DNA of 64,000 nt from Owenia fusiformis (lineage: Eukaryota; Annelida; Polychaeta; Sabellida; Oweniidae), in NCBI GenBank assembly GCA_903813345.2, contig CAIIXF020000007.1:32165564-32229563 (forward strand). Direction: 5' to 3'. Shown here piece by piece: positions 46,998 to 61,900 of this stretch. Made by a program: the position numbers and the translations under genes. The notes under the pieces were generated by a model. It had not been told where the DNA came from, did not search any database, and saw nothing but the letters and a program-made list of their open reading frames with translations. The stretch's first letter is position 1; each line of letters begins with the position of its first letter.

Positions 46998-49900
46998 CTG
47001 AAATTAATAGAGGTATTCCTATAATATACCACTGGAAGGTAATCCTATAATATATAGGTTGAAGTTCATCCATTCTTGATAAGCTTTGACAATTTTTAAT
47101 TTGAGTCAATCAAACAGAAACATTATTATAGGGAGTCAAGAATGGATGATCTTGCACAGATGTGAAAACAAGTTTTCATCATATGCCTCTGTTTTATGCC
47201 ATATTATTACCACCTTGCCGGGCCAGTTCTAGGGGTTTTAGTGCTAGTTTAGAAAGCATTCATTTTACTATATCGACCTGAGCAATATGTGACGTCATAG
47301 GGGCCGTCAATATTGCTGGTCAAGAATGCAATTGATTACCAGCAATTTTCCCCGGAAAATTAGATATCGTAAGATTTTCTTGCTGTTTCAGTCCTGGTCA
47401 TTAACGGTGGTAATAATACTAATAACTTCATTTCTGATGGCAATATTTCAGTATATTGCACTTTGAAATGAAGTTATTCTACTATTATTTTTATCTTTTC
47501 GCCAACAAAACATATGCCTCTCTTAAAACAGATTTATATCCAAGATGAAGGTTTTAAACAGTAATTAAATATACCCCAATAAGGCAAGAATTAAATGAAT
47601 GCAACCATTTTGGATACAACAGCTATATGTTTCATATAAAACATTCAAGTACCTCTAGCTTTGGAACTCCAAAGCGAAGCTTGTGTTTCATAGTTTCTGG
47701 AAGAAACCAGAACAACTTGTCTCCAACAGAAAAGATTAGCCTAGGATCTACAGTGCTAGGGTCAGTCCTACCTAAAAGAAGGAAAATGTACAGTATTGAT
47801 TAACTATTGACTTATATAACATGAAACACTGGTATACAGATGCATGGGTGACTATTACATAACAAGGCACAGGGTGAAAAATATTGTACCTTAAACATAG
47901 CGGTGTGGGCTTGATGACCCAGAAAGCAAGATGGCCGCCAAAAAGTTAAGCAGTTCTAGAACTTCTATCCATGTAACATAGTGGTGTCAATTAACCGCTT
48001 GAGCATTAACCGGTTAACCGAGGGTTTTTACCGGTTAAAGTCGGTTAACCGGCGAGAAATTTGAACTGATAATTTCAAATGAAATCTTCATCTTCGATCT
48101 TGAAAGTTGAAAAAAATTGGAAAAATGATATATCGGCGTTTATTTTTTTCGTTCGTCAAGCTTTACTCTATTCTATGTAAGTAAGCGCGGGAAAGCAATG
48201 TGGCAGGGATTAAAGTTGCTGATTGGATATTTGTAAGGAATTATCGGACCTATCACATGTATGAATAGCTCACATGAAACTGACGCTTGAAAAACAAACA
48301 GATTAAAATGCAAAGTAAGCGCGGGAAAGCAATGTGGCAGGGATTAAAGTTGCTGATTGGATGTTTGTAAGGAGTTATGGGACTTATGACATGTATGAGT
48401 AGCTTACGTGAAACTGACACCATAAAACCAAACGGATTAGCATGCAAAATAAGCGCTGGAAATAACAGAATTATACACGGTCAACTAACCGCCCCTAAAA
48501 ACACAGACCGGTCAAGGCATTATCGGCGGTTAACCGGTTAACCGGTTAATACTTGACACCTCTAATGTAACATGTGTAAAAATTTGAAGAAAATCCAATA
48601 AGTGGTTTTCCTGGAATGGTGATGACAAGATTTATCCAATAAAAACTTCTAAGATGGCCACCAGAAGGCAAGATGGCCAACAAAAAGTTAATCAGCTCTA
48701 CAACTTCTTACCATGTAACATGTGTGAAAATTTGAATGAAATCCGTCAAGTAGTTTTCCTGGAATCATTTTCCTGGAATCACAATGACAAGATTCATCTA
48801 AAAACTTCCAAGATGGCTACCAGAATGCAAGATGGCCGCCCAAAAGTCAATCAGCTCTACAACTTCTTACCATGTAACATGTGTGAAAATTTGAAGTAAA
48901 TCCGTCAAGTGATTTTCCTGGAATCATGATGACAAGAAAGTGAGACGCCTCCTACCATCCATCAAGCTGACAACAATATTGTACGTTTAGGTACGATAAA
49001 AAGTATTACACAAACACACAGGTGGGTGTACAAAATTACACAAATCATTAAAATAATTCCTTGAGATGTAGCAACACTATCAGCAACTGCAAACAAGAGA
49101 TAATCTGCACATACACTGTAAAGGACTCAATTATACTCCAATGCTCTCCATAATAACTAACAGCAGACTGATAATTACATTTGACTTCAGATTGATCTTC
49201 TTGTTTTTAAGACATCAATTCTCTAGTCCCTCATTTTTTCTTACTTTGTTTAGCATATTACGTGAAGGACTCCTACCTGTTATAAGGCTTACAATTATCC
49301 CCACCACCACAACAGTTATAACAGCATTACCACTGTACCACATGTAGGACAGTGTGTAGAGATCACTTATCTTGGGACCTGTAGACTCTCTGAAACAACA
49401 AGCACATTTTTGTGATACATGCATTTACATTCACTATACATACACTACACTATGTATAGAGTGCATCTCATTATGTCACTGCTTTCCATATTAAATTCAC
49501 AAAAGTAGAGTAAACATTGTTGCATTGAGCCAGGGGGACAATTGCCAACAACAGCAACATCGTAGCATAGCAAATCTTGTATTTAGTCAAAATAAGAATG
49601 TAAAATAACAAAATCTATAGTATGCAAAGTAATTTCTAAATAAATTATACAAATTGAGAGCTGCACATCATTACTATTACATAAGAAAAATGACCATTTA
49701 TTTCCTTGATATCTATAAGCAAACAAAAGAAAAAAATGATTTAAAAATCAGTATATGTTTACAAAACATAATTGTTTCCTATCGCCATTACAACATAAAT
49801 GTTTCTCATATCTTGAAAACAATAGGCATTTACTGTAAAACATGTTGAATTCACGATCATCTTGAATTCGCGTATATTCGCGTGGGTTTAAAATCGCGAA

Positions 49901-52900
49901 TTCATGATCCCGCGAATTTAAAATTGGACATCACAATTTTTTTATGTGTAAGGTGAATGAAGAATAAAATATACTAGTATACAGTATTTTTAAATATGTT
50001 TTGTTTATCTTATTCAAGTGTTGCATGCAATTATAAAACAAACGTAAAAACAAACTTAAAAGTCATGTTAAAATATATTTGTTTATTTCAATACGACAGG
50101 CTATGTTTTAAACAATTAAACATGTACATTATGAATTTAGTTAAGAACAGCATTTGTTGTTTTAAAACACATTATAAATCATAAAACCGTCATGATTGTC
50201 ATTTAAGTTAAGGTAAAACGATAAAGTTTAAATACTGTAAATACTGTAAAGTTTAAATACTGTAAAAATTACTTACTCCATGCTTACTCCATTGCATGGA
50301 GTAAGTAATTTTCTTTGGTATAGTGAAACACATGAGTAAAAAAATAAATTGTGTGGGTTTCTTAGTGTTGCTTTGCAAAATAGCACGAAACCCGTGCATG
50401 TATGCATGATTTCTGTCGCAGTGTTGCGACAGCCAATCAGAATGTGAGTTCTTAATTGGGGAAATGGTAACTGCTTATCGCAGGGGGTATAGAGAAAGAA
50501 TATATTCTGGATATTGAAGCTCTGTGATCGGAGGATGAAATGCAGTGGTTTGGCAATAATCAACCAATGATGCAAATGACATTGCATGCTAAAACTGGCC
50601 TTCAAATCTCATACAACATCTCAGCTGCTTACCATTGAATACAAAATAATTAGTTTTATAAGATAAACACTTGTCAGTTTGACACTACACTAGTAACAGG
50701 TTTTCCATTCGTTTCATTGTCAACATTCTATCTTTCACGCAATTTCATATTTTAGCCACACTTGACTTTTAGCAGAGCATCGGAGGAGATGGGGTGCATG
50801 AAGTTTTTTCAACATTGGGTAATTTTCATATTACCGTGCTGTGTTGTTTTGTTCTTTTATACAATCCATAGCTTTTTGATGGCCAATGGAATAATTAAAC
50901 AGACACAGCAGTCTTTTCTGATGAATAAGATGAACCATTTCAATCATGTTGATGTACATATGGAACAGGAATATATTGACTGCTTGGCAAATGGTGGATG
51001 GATTGTAAATGATAATGTGAATGAGGAAATGAAACAAATGATTAACATGCCCAATGAAGCTACAATGACATTACCAAATGGCCAATGTGGAAACAGGGAG
51101 ACAAAAATCAGGAAGCATCATGTCTATCGTGCACTTTGTCACCCCAGTTCTCACAAACCATGCTGTTTTGAAAATCAGTGTCAAAATAGAACAATAGAAC
51201 AGTGTCAGTGTGAGGGGTGTTTAGACCTTAGACAAAGGCTTCATGCAGAAAAATATGCCTGGCATCCTATCTCAAAACATTGTCCAATGACACATTTTGA
51301 CTCAGTGTCCGCATGTGAAATGCTACATGTAGCTCGAAGGAATGTGAAAGTATTATATTTGTGGGGGATTCTTTGGTGAGACACTTCTTTGAGGCACTCC
51401 TGATACTTTTCAATGGAAATCTTAAAGATGGAGCATTGCAACCTAATACTAATCCAGGTACTGTTATGTTACAGAAAATAATTCCAAAGTTTGTATTGAA
51501 AATTTAATAATTTACATGTTACATGCTAAATATGGTGCTTATATTGTCTTGATGACATGTACCATTCCTAAGTACACAGGCAAATTATATCAGGCCCCGT
51601 ACAAGCTTGAACAAGGCTCGAAAATTATGAGTCATTACAGGCAAAAAAGAGCACAGAGGCCCATACTTATAATTTCAAGGCCAATACGAGCATGTAAGAG
51701 GCTCTTAATTTCACTCTTTTTCAAATACGAAAAGAAAATTAATTCACTTTTGATCACTTCAGTTTTCGATATTAACTTACCACATACATTTCTCATCTTT
51801 CAAAGCTTGCTATTTTCTAATTTACCTTCCTTACATATGCTAATTATCTAACTAACTTAACAAACTTACTCTTAATATGGTGACTATCATTGCTAAACTT
51901 GACAATTTGTTTTCTAGCTTTATACTGTTCCATCATATAAATACATATAATCATTACGATCCCCATGCAGGCAATAGTTGGTCGGAAATTACAAGCAGTT
52001 CGGGTCTCACTGCAGGCCCCCTTCAGGCAAGTACATGGGTCAGAAATTACGGTTTCTAACAGGCCTTGTAATCACAAGCAATTAAGGGACTTGAAATGTT
52101 GTACAGAGCACACTGAGGGAAGGATACCTTGTACAACCTCATACGAGCCACGATGTAATTTGCCTGAGAAACAATATTTCATTATTTGCAGAATTAATTC
52201 TTATGGCAATGAATGTCTTGATTTGGCAATCAAAAAGGAGATGAACTCCAAATGCAAAGGCAAATTTGATTTTAAAATATGTGATTTTCAATCTAATCAA
52301 ATATGATAATGATCTCCTTTTTATTATCTGCTAAAGACCAATAAAAGTTTAATTTTGGCTACATTGTATCATGGACCTTTAACTAGATTGAATGCAGACC
52401 CGTGATTGCCATATAGTTTATCTCCGTGAAATCAACTTCTGATATATGATTTCTCAACTTCCAAAAATAGTATTTCATGATCGGAAAATCATATCCTGTG
52501 TGAAAACTGAAATATTTCAATTTGATTTCAATTCAATTTATTTCATAATTTCTTACACTATAAAATCATGCTGCAAGAAGACCAGGCATATGTTGCGGTG
52601 AAAAAAATACTAAAAAATATATAAAAATTTCAGGTGACAGGGAAAACTGTAAATATCATGGACAGTTTGAAGGGGTGAAATGTCGCAAAAAGATTGATAG
52701 AAGCCGAATCGTTTGTAATTCAACAATCCGACTGATATTTGAAGAGGACTTCAGTGCAGCAAGATTGCCAAAATCTATTAGCCTGATTCGAAAACGAAGG
52801 AATCATATTTTGCTATTCTCGATTGGTTACCACAATCAATTTAATTTGAGCTCATTTAAGCCAGATTTAGAAAAATATCTAAAGGCTTTGGATATAAGTA

Positions 52901-55900
52901 TCTTCAGGCGAAACGCTGTTCCAAGATCAAGAATGCTGTTTATGACTCCCCCCCCTCCCCGGACTTAGGAAACGTCTTGTCTATTTGGACAATAACCAAG
53001 GACCTAAAGATGTAATGATTTACTCCAACAGAATGAGGAAGCTCTTTGCAAGTTATGGCATTCCTACATTCAACACAAGTCTACTTACAACTCATACATT
53101 TAGCTTTGATGGAACACATTATGGTTTTGGGGTGAATCTCCAATTAGCGTATTCTCTGTTGAACTATATTAGTCAATATGACTGGGGCAGTGATCAAAAG
53201 TAAAAGTATGTTGTGATTTGTTGGATATACTTGACACCTGTTTTTATCTTTTATTAAACACATCGAACTTTCCTCAGCAATCAAGATAAATCAACTTGAA
53301 TATTAAGGGTAAGTGACCTACATGTAGTTTATGGGGATTTAGGAAAAATTTTGATCTAAGTTATACTTTTTATACTTACAATACACCTTTACCATAATCA
53401 CTGTATTTAGTGCCCACCCCCTAATAAGGTACAGTTTATTGTTAATTATAAGTATCTTAGTCGAGATCTAGGCCAACTAGAAATCTCAGAGTTATTTCCT
53501 ACAAATATACACCTTTGGAAAGGTAAATCAAGTTTCAATGTTGCAAAATGCTACCATTCCTGTCACAATGGCTGTAACAACAGTTGAATTCCTGTCACAA
53601 TGGCTGTAACAATAGTTGAATTCCTGTCACAATGGCTGTAACAACAGTTGAATTCTGGTCACAATGGCTGTAACAATAGTTGAATTCCTGTCACAATGGC
53701 TGTAACAACAGTTGAATTCTGGTCACAATGGCTGTAACAATAGTTGAATTCCTGTCACAATGGCTGTAACAACAGTTGAATTCTGGTCACAATGGCTGTA
53801 ACAATAGTTGAATTCTGGTCACAATGGCTGTAACAACAGTTGAATTCTGGTCACAATGGCTGTAACAACAGTTGAATCCTGGTCACAATGGCTGTAACAA
53901 TAGTTGAATTCTGGTCACAATGGCTGTAACAACAGTTGAATTCTGGTCACAATGGCTGTAACAATAGTTCATACCTTTTTTGGGGTGACTTAATAACTTA
54001 CATGAAATCATCAGATGCAGTTGCTAATACACTCATATTGGTACTAAGTGATGTTGCATTCAACACTGGACAACCAGTGGTTGAGACTGGCAGTTTAGGG
54101 ATGACAGGCTTGTCAACTTGTGCGCCTATACCTATCCAGAATGAGAGAAACAACCCAGTGAATAGACCTGCATATGCTCCCTAAAATAAAGATAACACAG
54201 ATTTGTAATAGCCTGTACAGAATTTAAATTCTGTAAAGATACAATTTTGTTGCCTTCTGCCTGGTTATCAAGTGTACTATTTCGTTACAGCATGACAAAA
54301 CACTGACAATTAAAAAAGTCTGTGAGAAAATATAAAGACTTCACTTTTTCTGTGATGGCTTCTTAGTATAGTTACAAACCCTTGTGGCCCCCTCCCCCTC
54401 TACTAAACACCTCTTGCTAAACATCTAACGTGCTAAACTCACCTTCCAGTTAGCCCAAGGGAAAAACATCCCCAATGAGAAAAGTCCCAAGAGAGGACCC
54501 CCAATCATACCAAACAATGCAAGGGCAGCCTGAAACAGACAGGTTGATTTTTCAAAGATTATATAACCCCTCATTTTTCCCAAAGGATGGGTATCGATAT
54601 GGCGAACTTTTTGAACACACGTTTCTCTTAAACCAGTCATCAAAAAATTCTGAAAATTTTACACAGTGTCAATTTAATGGTGATCTTTTGAATGGTAACA
54701 ATATAATTTGAAAAATATATATATACTTTCATCTATATTGTTTTAGAAAACACATCAAACACTTGTTTTGTTCTTGGTATCATGTTTCCAGAGTGAAATG
54801 AAACATCTTTCCGAACCTCACTGGAACAAAACGACATAAACACAACATGTTTAGGTCTCTCAATATTGTAATTGTACAAAGGAATTTTTGGTTGATTTTA
54901 AAAAAGTATCTTGTTAATGAAATAAAAGGTTTATCTTGATTTTTATCTATTTTGGGGGGATTTTGTTTTAACTTTTTGAATACTTTTTTAAAATCAACCA
55001 AAAATTCCTTTGTATAACTATACTATTGAGATCTCTAAAAACATGTTGTATATGCTATTTTGTTCCAACAAGGTTCGGAAAGATATTTTATTTCATTCTC
55101 AAGAATTGGTAGAAAGGAGCAAAAACAGTTGCACCAAAAAAACTAAAAATGTTAACAAAAACAGTTATACAAAATATTTCTATATACTTTTCGCATTAAA
55201 TTGTTGTCAATCAGTCAACATTACATAAAATACCGTGTATTTTTACAGAATGTTTTCAATGATTGGTTTAAGAGGTTTTTTTTAAATTCCCAGTTCACAA
55301 CTGTAAACTTTGCATGACACTGGGGACAAGTCAGATACACTCAGACCTTGCAAATGCCATCATCATTCCATCAAATTTTCCTGAGAAACATGTCCTTGTA
55401 CTCCTCCCCAGAATCCTTGCTCACAACATGGTAGGTTGGTGGCTCAATTCCAAGTTCAATCTGTTTTTTAATTGTATGGTCGTGCTTTGATATTACGATG
55501 AAAAAATAGTTTATTACATCAACTAAATATTAGAGCATTAATAATCTTGTCAATTGTATGAAAATGTAAAAATAACATATTCCAAAATTGTGTTTTAACT
55601 TAAATCACTATTAAACTCATTGTCATAAAGAATTTTATGTATGTTATGCCAATGACATGCTATAACTGTCATTAATTTACCTTTAGTATCTAAATGCATG
55701 TATAGGCCTCACCTGTAATACTCCTCCAAGCTGTGAAGCCACAAATGTTAATGCTATCATCACTAAACCATATGTGATAACTAAAAACAGAGAAATGAGA
55801 CCATTTTACTTGAAAATGAAACCAATATAATTATATTATATTGACAAGTCACAAGTTACAACATATCAACACAAAAAAAGAAAACTGTGAGATAATACTG

Positions 55901-58900
55901 ATACTTTATGTACAAATAATATATGTATACATATCAGTACAATGTACATACCAACTATTTTCCCAACTAGTGTTGCCCTTGCTTCTGTCATGTCTTTGAA
56001 CCAGTATGCACGGATGAGATCAGTTAAAGCTACAGCTGAGAGGGAATTAAGACCTGAAGAAACAGTGCTGAAAGAAATTAAAGATTAATTTTATTACATG
56101 TGACAGTATTTGCCTTTTGGTGTTTATCATGATGTTACCTTTAGTAAATACCTTTTACTAGTATTAGAATAAACAAAGAATAAAAACCAGTGCTGAGGAA
56201 TCAGAGGAAACGAGGAAAATCAGAATGCAGGGTGACCCAAAACATTGATGCCTCTAATTTTAAAACAACTCTCACTTATATTGGAATTATCTTTTGTGAT
56301 GTATGAAAGTATATCACAGACCTCATGACACACAACAAACCTTAGTGCTCCGCTGAAGAGACACGCCACAAACAATCCAGGTAGCCCTGGCAACCAGGTG
56401 GAGATCTTCATCACATACAGTGGTAAAAGCTGGAACAAACAATTATTAACAACTGTTCAAATGTTACACATCTGTTCAAATGTTACACATCTGTTCACAT
56501 GTTACACAACTGTTCAAATGTTACACATCTGTTCAAATGTTACACATCTGTTCACATGTTACATATCTGTTCACATGTTACACATCTGCATTCACATATT
56601 CAATTCATTTCACTAAATAACCTCTATAGATTTTTAACTAAAAAAAGTCTACTAAACCTTTATTATGAAAAAAACTTTTAGGGCACATGTGCTCATAAAG
56701 TTTGTCAATGTAAAAATAGGTTAAAATATGCAATTAACTTGCTTATTTTTTACATAAAATCGGATATAACATTCAATGCCCCCTCAAATCAATTGTCAGC
56801 AATACCATCAACAAAATTAAGTGACAAAATTTAGGAAAGGTAGAAGTGTTATTGTATAAGTCAGCAATTAGGAGCAATTCCGGCTTTTATCATACAAAGG
56901 ATAATCAATTCATGGTTTCAGATTACACATAGATGTATACTAAAATGTAACAATTAATTTGCTGCACTTAAAGTATGTTTTATTCATGAACAAACCTAAA
57001 CACTCCCTCAATATACACTTAGTACAACTGGCCGAATCAATATAGTAGAACAATGAAGAAAGAGGTCTAAGAAGAAATATGCAATTACACAGCAGTAAAT
57101 TGCAAATATAGTGACGTTGTACCATTTAAAAGTCTATTCTTAATCATAATGGTTTCATTTCTTTCCTTCTATTTTATTTTCAATGCTAAGAAAGTTTCGG
57201 AAATTGATTGCCACAAATAGTAATTAAGATTCCCCAAATTCTATTCGAACAATGTTTGCATACTAGAAATCGTTGAAAATAAATGAATTGATTCTGTTTC
57301 CATTACACGTGAAGATAAGTATGTTTGAAACCATTAAATATTAACAACTTAGTGATGGAAATTGACGTCAGGATTTTAGCAAAATATACTTGATTAACTC
57401 AGATGTGACATCGCCTCAAACTGAATTAATGCTAGGTGCTTACAACAAGTTATCAAATAACATTCCTTTATTAGGATAGTCTATTATAATAGGATTTAGT
57501 TCTACTCAAATACTCTTGTGCAATGAAAATAATCACAAAGTGGGCAATATTATACATAAGTTGCATTGCAAGTAATGTTCCAAGCTAAGAAACCAGATGA
57601 TGTGTGATCAAACAGTTACATTATACAGTATATCATATTACATATAAGAATGAAGAAACAAATGTCAAAACATCGACATTCTTAACATTACAGAAAACAA
57701 ACTGAAAGAGACAAAATCATGAAAGAAGAAGAGACAAAGTGTAAAGCAACTGTAGGTGAAATTCTTAATACATTTGCAGACAATACTACTGCCCATGGGT
57801 GTGGCTCGATCAGCAGGTCCAAGCATAAGTTAGGGAAACTGGTATGGAGTGTAATATTTCTGGGATGTATCTGCACTGCATGTCAAGGATTAGTAGCTAT
57901 TTTTGTGACATACTTTGGTTACCCTACGACAGATACAGTGACTCTAGAACGCAGAGAATTGGAGATTCCTTCTGTAACCATATGCAGTCTTTTCCCTTTT
58001 ACGATATCATCACAGATGACATTACCTGTGCCTGGTGCTGACACAAATCTCGCCAAACTTTTGACCCTCTTCCATGTGTACCACTATGGCACTTTTTATG
58101 GAGAGCATAAAGATGAATACAGAAAGCATAAGAATAGAATTAATTCTTATGCAGCATTATTTGAGAATGTTGAGGATGACCAAAAGCTGTTATACACACA
58201 TGATCTGTCAAATATGTTGGAACAATGCTTTTTTAATGGTAAACCATGTGACGACTCATTCTTTTCAGAAATAGAAAATGCCAATTACCAAAAGTGTTTC
58301 ACCTTTAATGGAGCTGGTTTGAACTTGACAGATATGACAGCCTTGGCCACTGACCCTAATAATGGCCTAAGTATGGTTTTATTTCTGGATGCCTATAAGG
58401 CAAACTACACACTTCCAGGTGGTATGATATACAACCCAGAGAACCCAAATAGTGGAACCACAGGCATCCATGTCACAATACATTCTCCGCAGACTATGCC
58501 ATTTCCAACTATTGAGGGCTTTGATGTACCTCCTGGCTACTCAACAACTATAGGTTTGACTCCTGTGGCAAGAGAAAGGCTTCCAGAGCCCTATGGTGTT
58601 TGTACAAACCAGGAATATATAGAGGGAACCCAGTTCAAGTACTCTGAGTTGGGTTGTTTAGCTCAGTGTGTTCAGAAGGAGATGATGGATCAATGTGGAT
58701 GTATAACTGCCTATTTGCCATACCCTAATGACACACAAGGTATGCTTTACTGTGGTGATCTGAACCTTGATAATTTTCTCAACCCACTTGGACCTAATAT
58801 TACTTTAATGGATGATGACTTCAATAGTCTGGAATGTGAGGATAGGTTAATGATGCTTGGGTTTACTGACAACATGACAGAACGATGTCCACTATGCCTG

Positions 58901-61900
58901 CCAGCTTGTAATGCAATGAAATATGAACAGACCATTGCCCAAGCATTATGGCCATTCAATTACGTCCAGGGAAATTTTCTAACAAACACCCTCGTCTATG
59001 GCCCTGATAACAACCAAACACGAAGGTCATTCAAGCTTTTCGAAGACCTGTTGGCTGACTGGCCAGCTCAAATGGATTATATTATAAATACAGGAATGGT
59101 TCGTCAGAATTTCCTTCGTGTCAACATCTACTTTAAAGACTTTACCGTTGAGACTACAAAACAGACTGTTGCTTATGGTCTCAATAACATGGTGTCTGAT
59201 ATCGGAGGAACACTAGGGTTCTATGTTGGTATCAGCGTTGTCACCCTCTGTGAGTTTTTAAACCTGTTCTGGATGATAATTTGTGCATGTTTGCGGAGAT
59301 GCAAGTCAGCTGGGGCAAGAAGGTCTGATAACGTTGAAGTTATCCAAGTGAAGGAGGCAAACCAATCCACAGATGGTAAGACACAATATGACATTGAATT
59401 TACTAAAAATCTGGCTCATCTACATAATGACACTATGCCACGGAATGACTTCTCAAGTGCTTTTAAATACTAAAATAAGCTCCACCTTTGAATTTAGTAT
59501 TTTGAAGAAATAGTGTCCCTACAGATGGAATTTTGTCAGGAGGGCCAAAACTGTAATATAATGCTTAGTGATATTGATTTCTTCAATGTGCAATAATAGA
59601 GGATTGCTTTGCTTAAGTGGCAGAGATGGTACCAGTTGCTCCTCTGTATATCTGACTGTTTCAAAAATGAGGCTAATTTATGCACCAACAATATGTATTT
59701 GCTTTGATGCATTTACATGTACATAATAGTGTGAACTTTGTAGAAATTAAGTAGTGTAAATTATAATGAGCTCTATTTTGCTCTACCTGTGTCAAATATA
59801 TTTTCTCTCCTTATTTTAGAAGTTTGTAAATTAGTTTTTTCGCCTGTGTTCAACTTGTCGATAATCTACATCTAATGTATATTGGAAAATGATTTTTCAA
59901 TCTAGTTCCTTGATAATCAGTAAGTTAACCATTTGCAGCATATCATGATTCCTGCAATATTCTATCATAGATGATTGCAATTGACAAATTCTTAATGAAT
60001 TTTAGAAGATGTATAGAAATAGGAGACCATTCTAATATTGACCATGCAGATGGGACCATATAAATAATTTATCTCATTTTAATATTCATTTTTATCCTAA
60101 ACTTAGAGGTAAATAACATATGGGAATATAATCGATATCTGAGGTGAGTGGTTGATATATATATAACCCGCTCATCAGCAATCCCCGGGAATTTCATTCT
60201 TTGCTTTTTGGCTCTATTGGAGGGATACTAATTTCATATACTGTAAATATTAAAAGCTGTTGAGTTAAAAAAAATAACAATAAATGTTGAGAACTTCAAA
60301 TTGAGATAAAGTATAATTCATCTTTTGATTGTTATTATCATTTGCAATTATTACATTAGGGTTCTATTTAACATTCAATGCATACTTAATCCTCATAATC
60401 TACTAAGTATAGGATAAATCAGATATTAAATGCTTGATTTTTGATACAGGATATATTACCCTTGGTAAATACAATATATTTTATTTCCCTCGGATATATC
60501 CTGTATCAAAAACCTCCCATTAAATAACCTCTTGTATACATGCTTCAACAATGAATCATTGACCATACCCACTTTTTAAGAACTACTACGTAGTAGGGCA
60601 ATTTGTACAATATAAACTTAATGTTATAATAATTGCACACATATGATTATAAAAACTACAGTAGTTTGTGTAATTTTTGGTGTAATTCTTTTTATCTATA
60701 ATGTTATTAAAATAAAATAGACAAATAGTGAAAATATTTGCTCATTTTCTTCCAAGTTTGTGATTTGCTCTCTCAGATTTACTCAAACCAACGAGAAAAA
60801 AAGTAAAGTAGAAAAACAGCAACTCCACGGATTAGCAAATCCCACCAAACAAAACATGTTTTGATAAATAGCGGCCTTATAAAATTTGAGCCAAATCCAT
60901 CCACTGGTATTTGAATTATCAAAGATTATGTTTTTATGAAACAAGGTTGCCATTCAGCTGTCATCTTTAGATTTCTTCTTTAGCAGAGCTCCTATGTCCC
61001 AAGGCATCAGCATATACAATTTTATCCAAATCCGTCAACTGGTACTTGAGTTATCATGGATTACATGTTTAATGAAAAATGGCGGAGATTTCGATAAATA
61101 GCAGTCACCTTGAAAATTTCTTCTCAAGCAGAGCTCCTTTATCTCTAGGCATCAATATGTAAATTTGAAGTAAATCCGTCCAATGGTATTGGAGTTATCA
61201 AAGATTACCTTTTTTTATGAAAAATGGCAGCCATTTTGAAATTCAGCTGATGCCTTTGAAATTTTTTCTGAAGCAGATCTCCTTTTCCTTAAACATCAGC
61301 ATATAAAATTGGAACCAAATCCATCCACTGGTATTTGAGTTATCAATTAGATTACGTTTTTTTACGAAAAATGGCGGCCATTTTGAAATTCAGTGGCCAT
61401 CTTAAAAATGTCTTCTTGAGCAGAACTTCTTTGTCTCTAGGCATCAGGATATAAAATTTGAACCAAATCCATTCAATGGTATTTGAGTTATCAAAGATAA
61501 TGTTTTTTTTACGAAATATATAAAATTGGAACCAAATCCATCCACTGGTATTTGAGTTATCAATGATTATGTTTTTTACGAAAAATGGCGGCCATTTTGA
61601 AATTCAGTGGCCATCTTGAAAATGTTTTCTTGAGCAAGGCTCCTTTGTACCCAGGCAACAGCATATAAAATTTGAACCAAATCCATCCACTAGTATTTGA
61701 GTCATCAAAGATTATATTTTTTTCGAAAGATGGCTGTCATTTTGAATTAAGTGGTCATATTGAAAATTCTTTCTCGAGCAGAGGTCCTACATCCATAAAG
61801 CATAAGCCTATAAAATTTGAATGAAATCCATCAACCGGTATTTGATTTGAGTTACCAAAGGTAAGGTTTTTTACGAAAAATGGCCACCATTTTGAAATAT

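Larger units (their letters stand above)
50789..53203 (+). pseudogene. PC-esterase/NXPE-like membrane protein gene, two frame breaks
   Basis: Starts [20 protein letters not shown] with one N-terminal membrane segment, which suggests a type II Golgi-type protein. A Cys-rich part follows ([17 protein letters not shown], then [11 protein letters not shown]). A serine-hydrolase-like block [15 protein letters not shown] begins at 51358, and SFDGTHYG is near the C terminus (53105-53128). The GDS near the middle and D-x-x-H at the end are the layout of PC-esterase (SGNH-type) domains, as in NXPE and related proteins. There are two exons: 50789-51457 and 52634-53203. Breaks: the frame loses one base between about 51340 and 51358, and is off by one at the C8-T-C4 tract (52948-52960). 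These may be real lesions or base-calling errors. The gene lies inside an SLC5 intron on the other strand. Confidence 0.55.

Noticed and set aside
47879-48950. Possible small genes around AAGATGGCCGCC (Kozak-like)
   Set aside because: The motif is part of a tandem repeat unit; the frames differ between units and encode nothing recognisable.
52064-52304. Cys-containing open segment ([29 protein letters not shown]) in the PC-esterase-like intron
   Set aside because: An acceptor-like TTTCTAACAG precedes it, but no donor in a usable phase follows, and the two flanking exons join in phase without it.
58747-58959. Minus-strand frame within the DEG/ENaC gene
   Set aside because: Antisense shadow of a complete, well-supported coding region.
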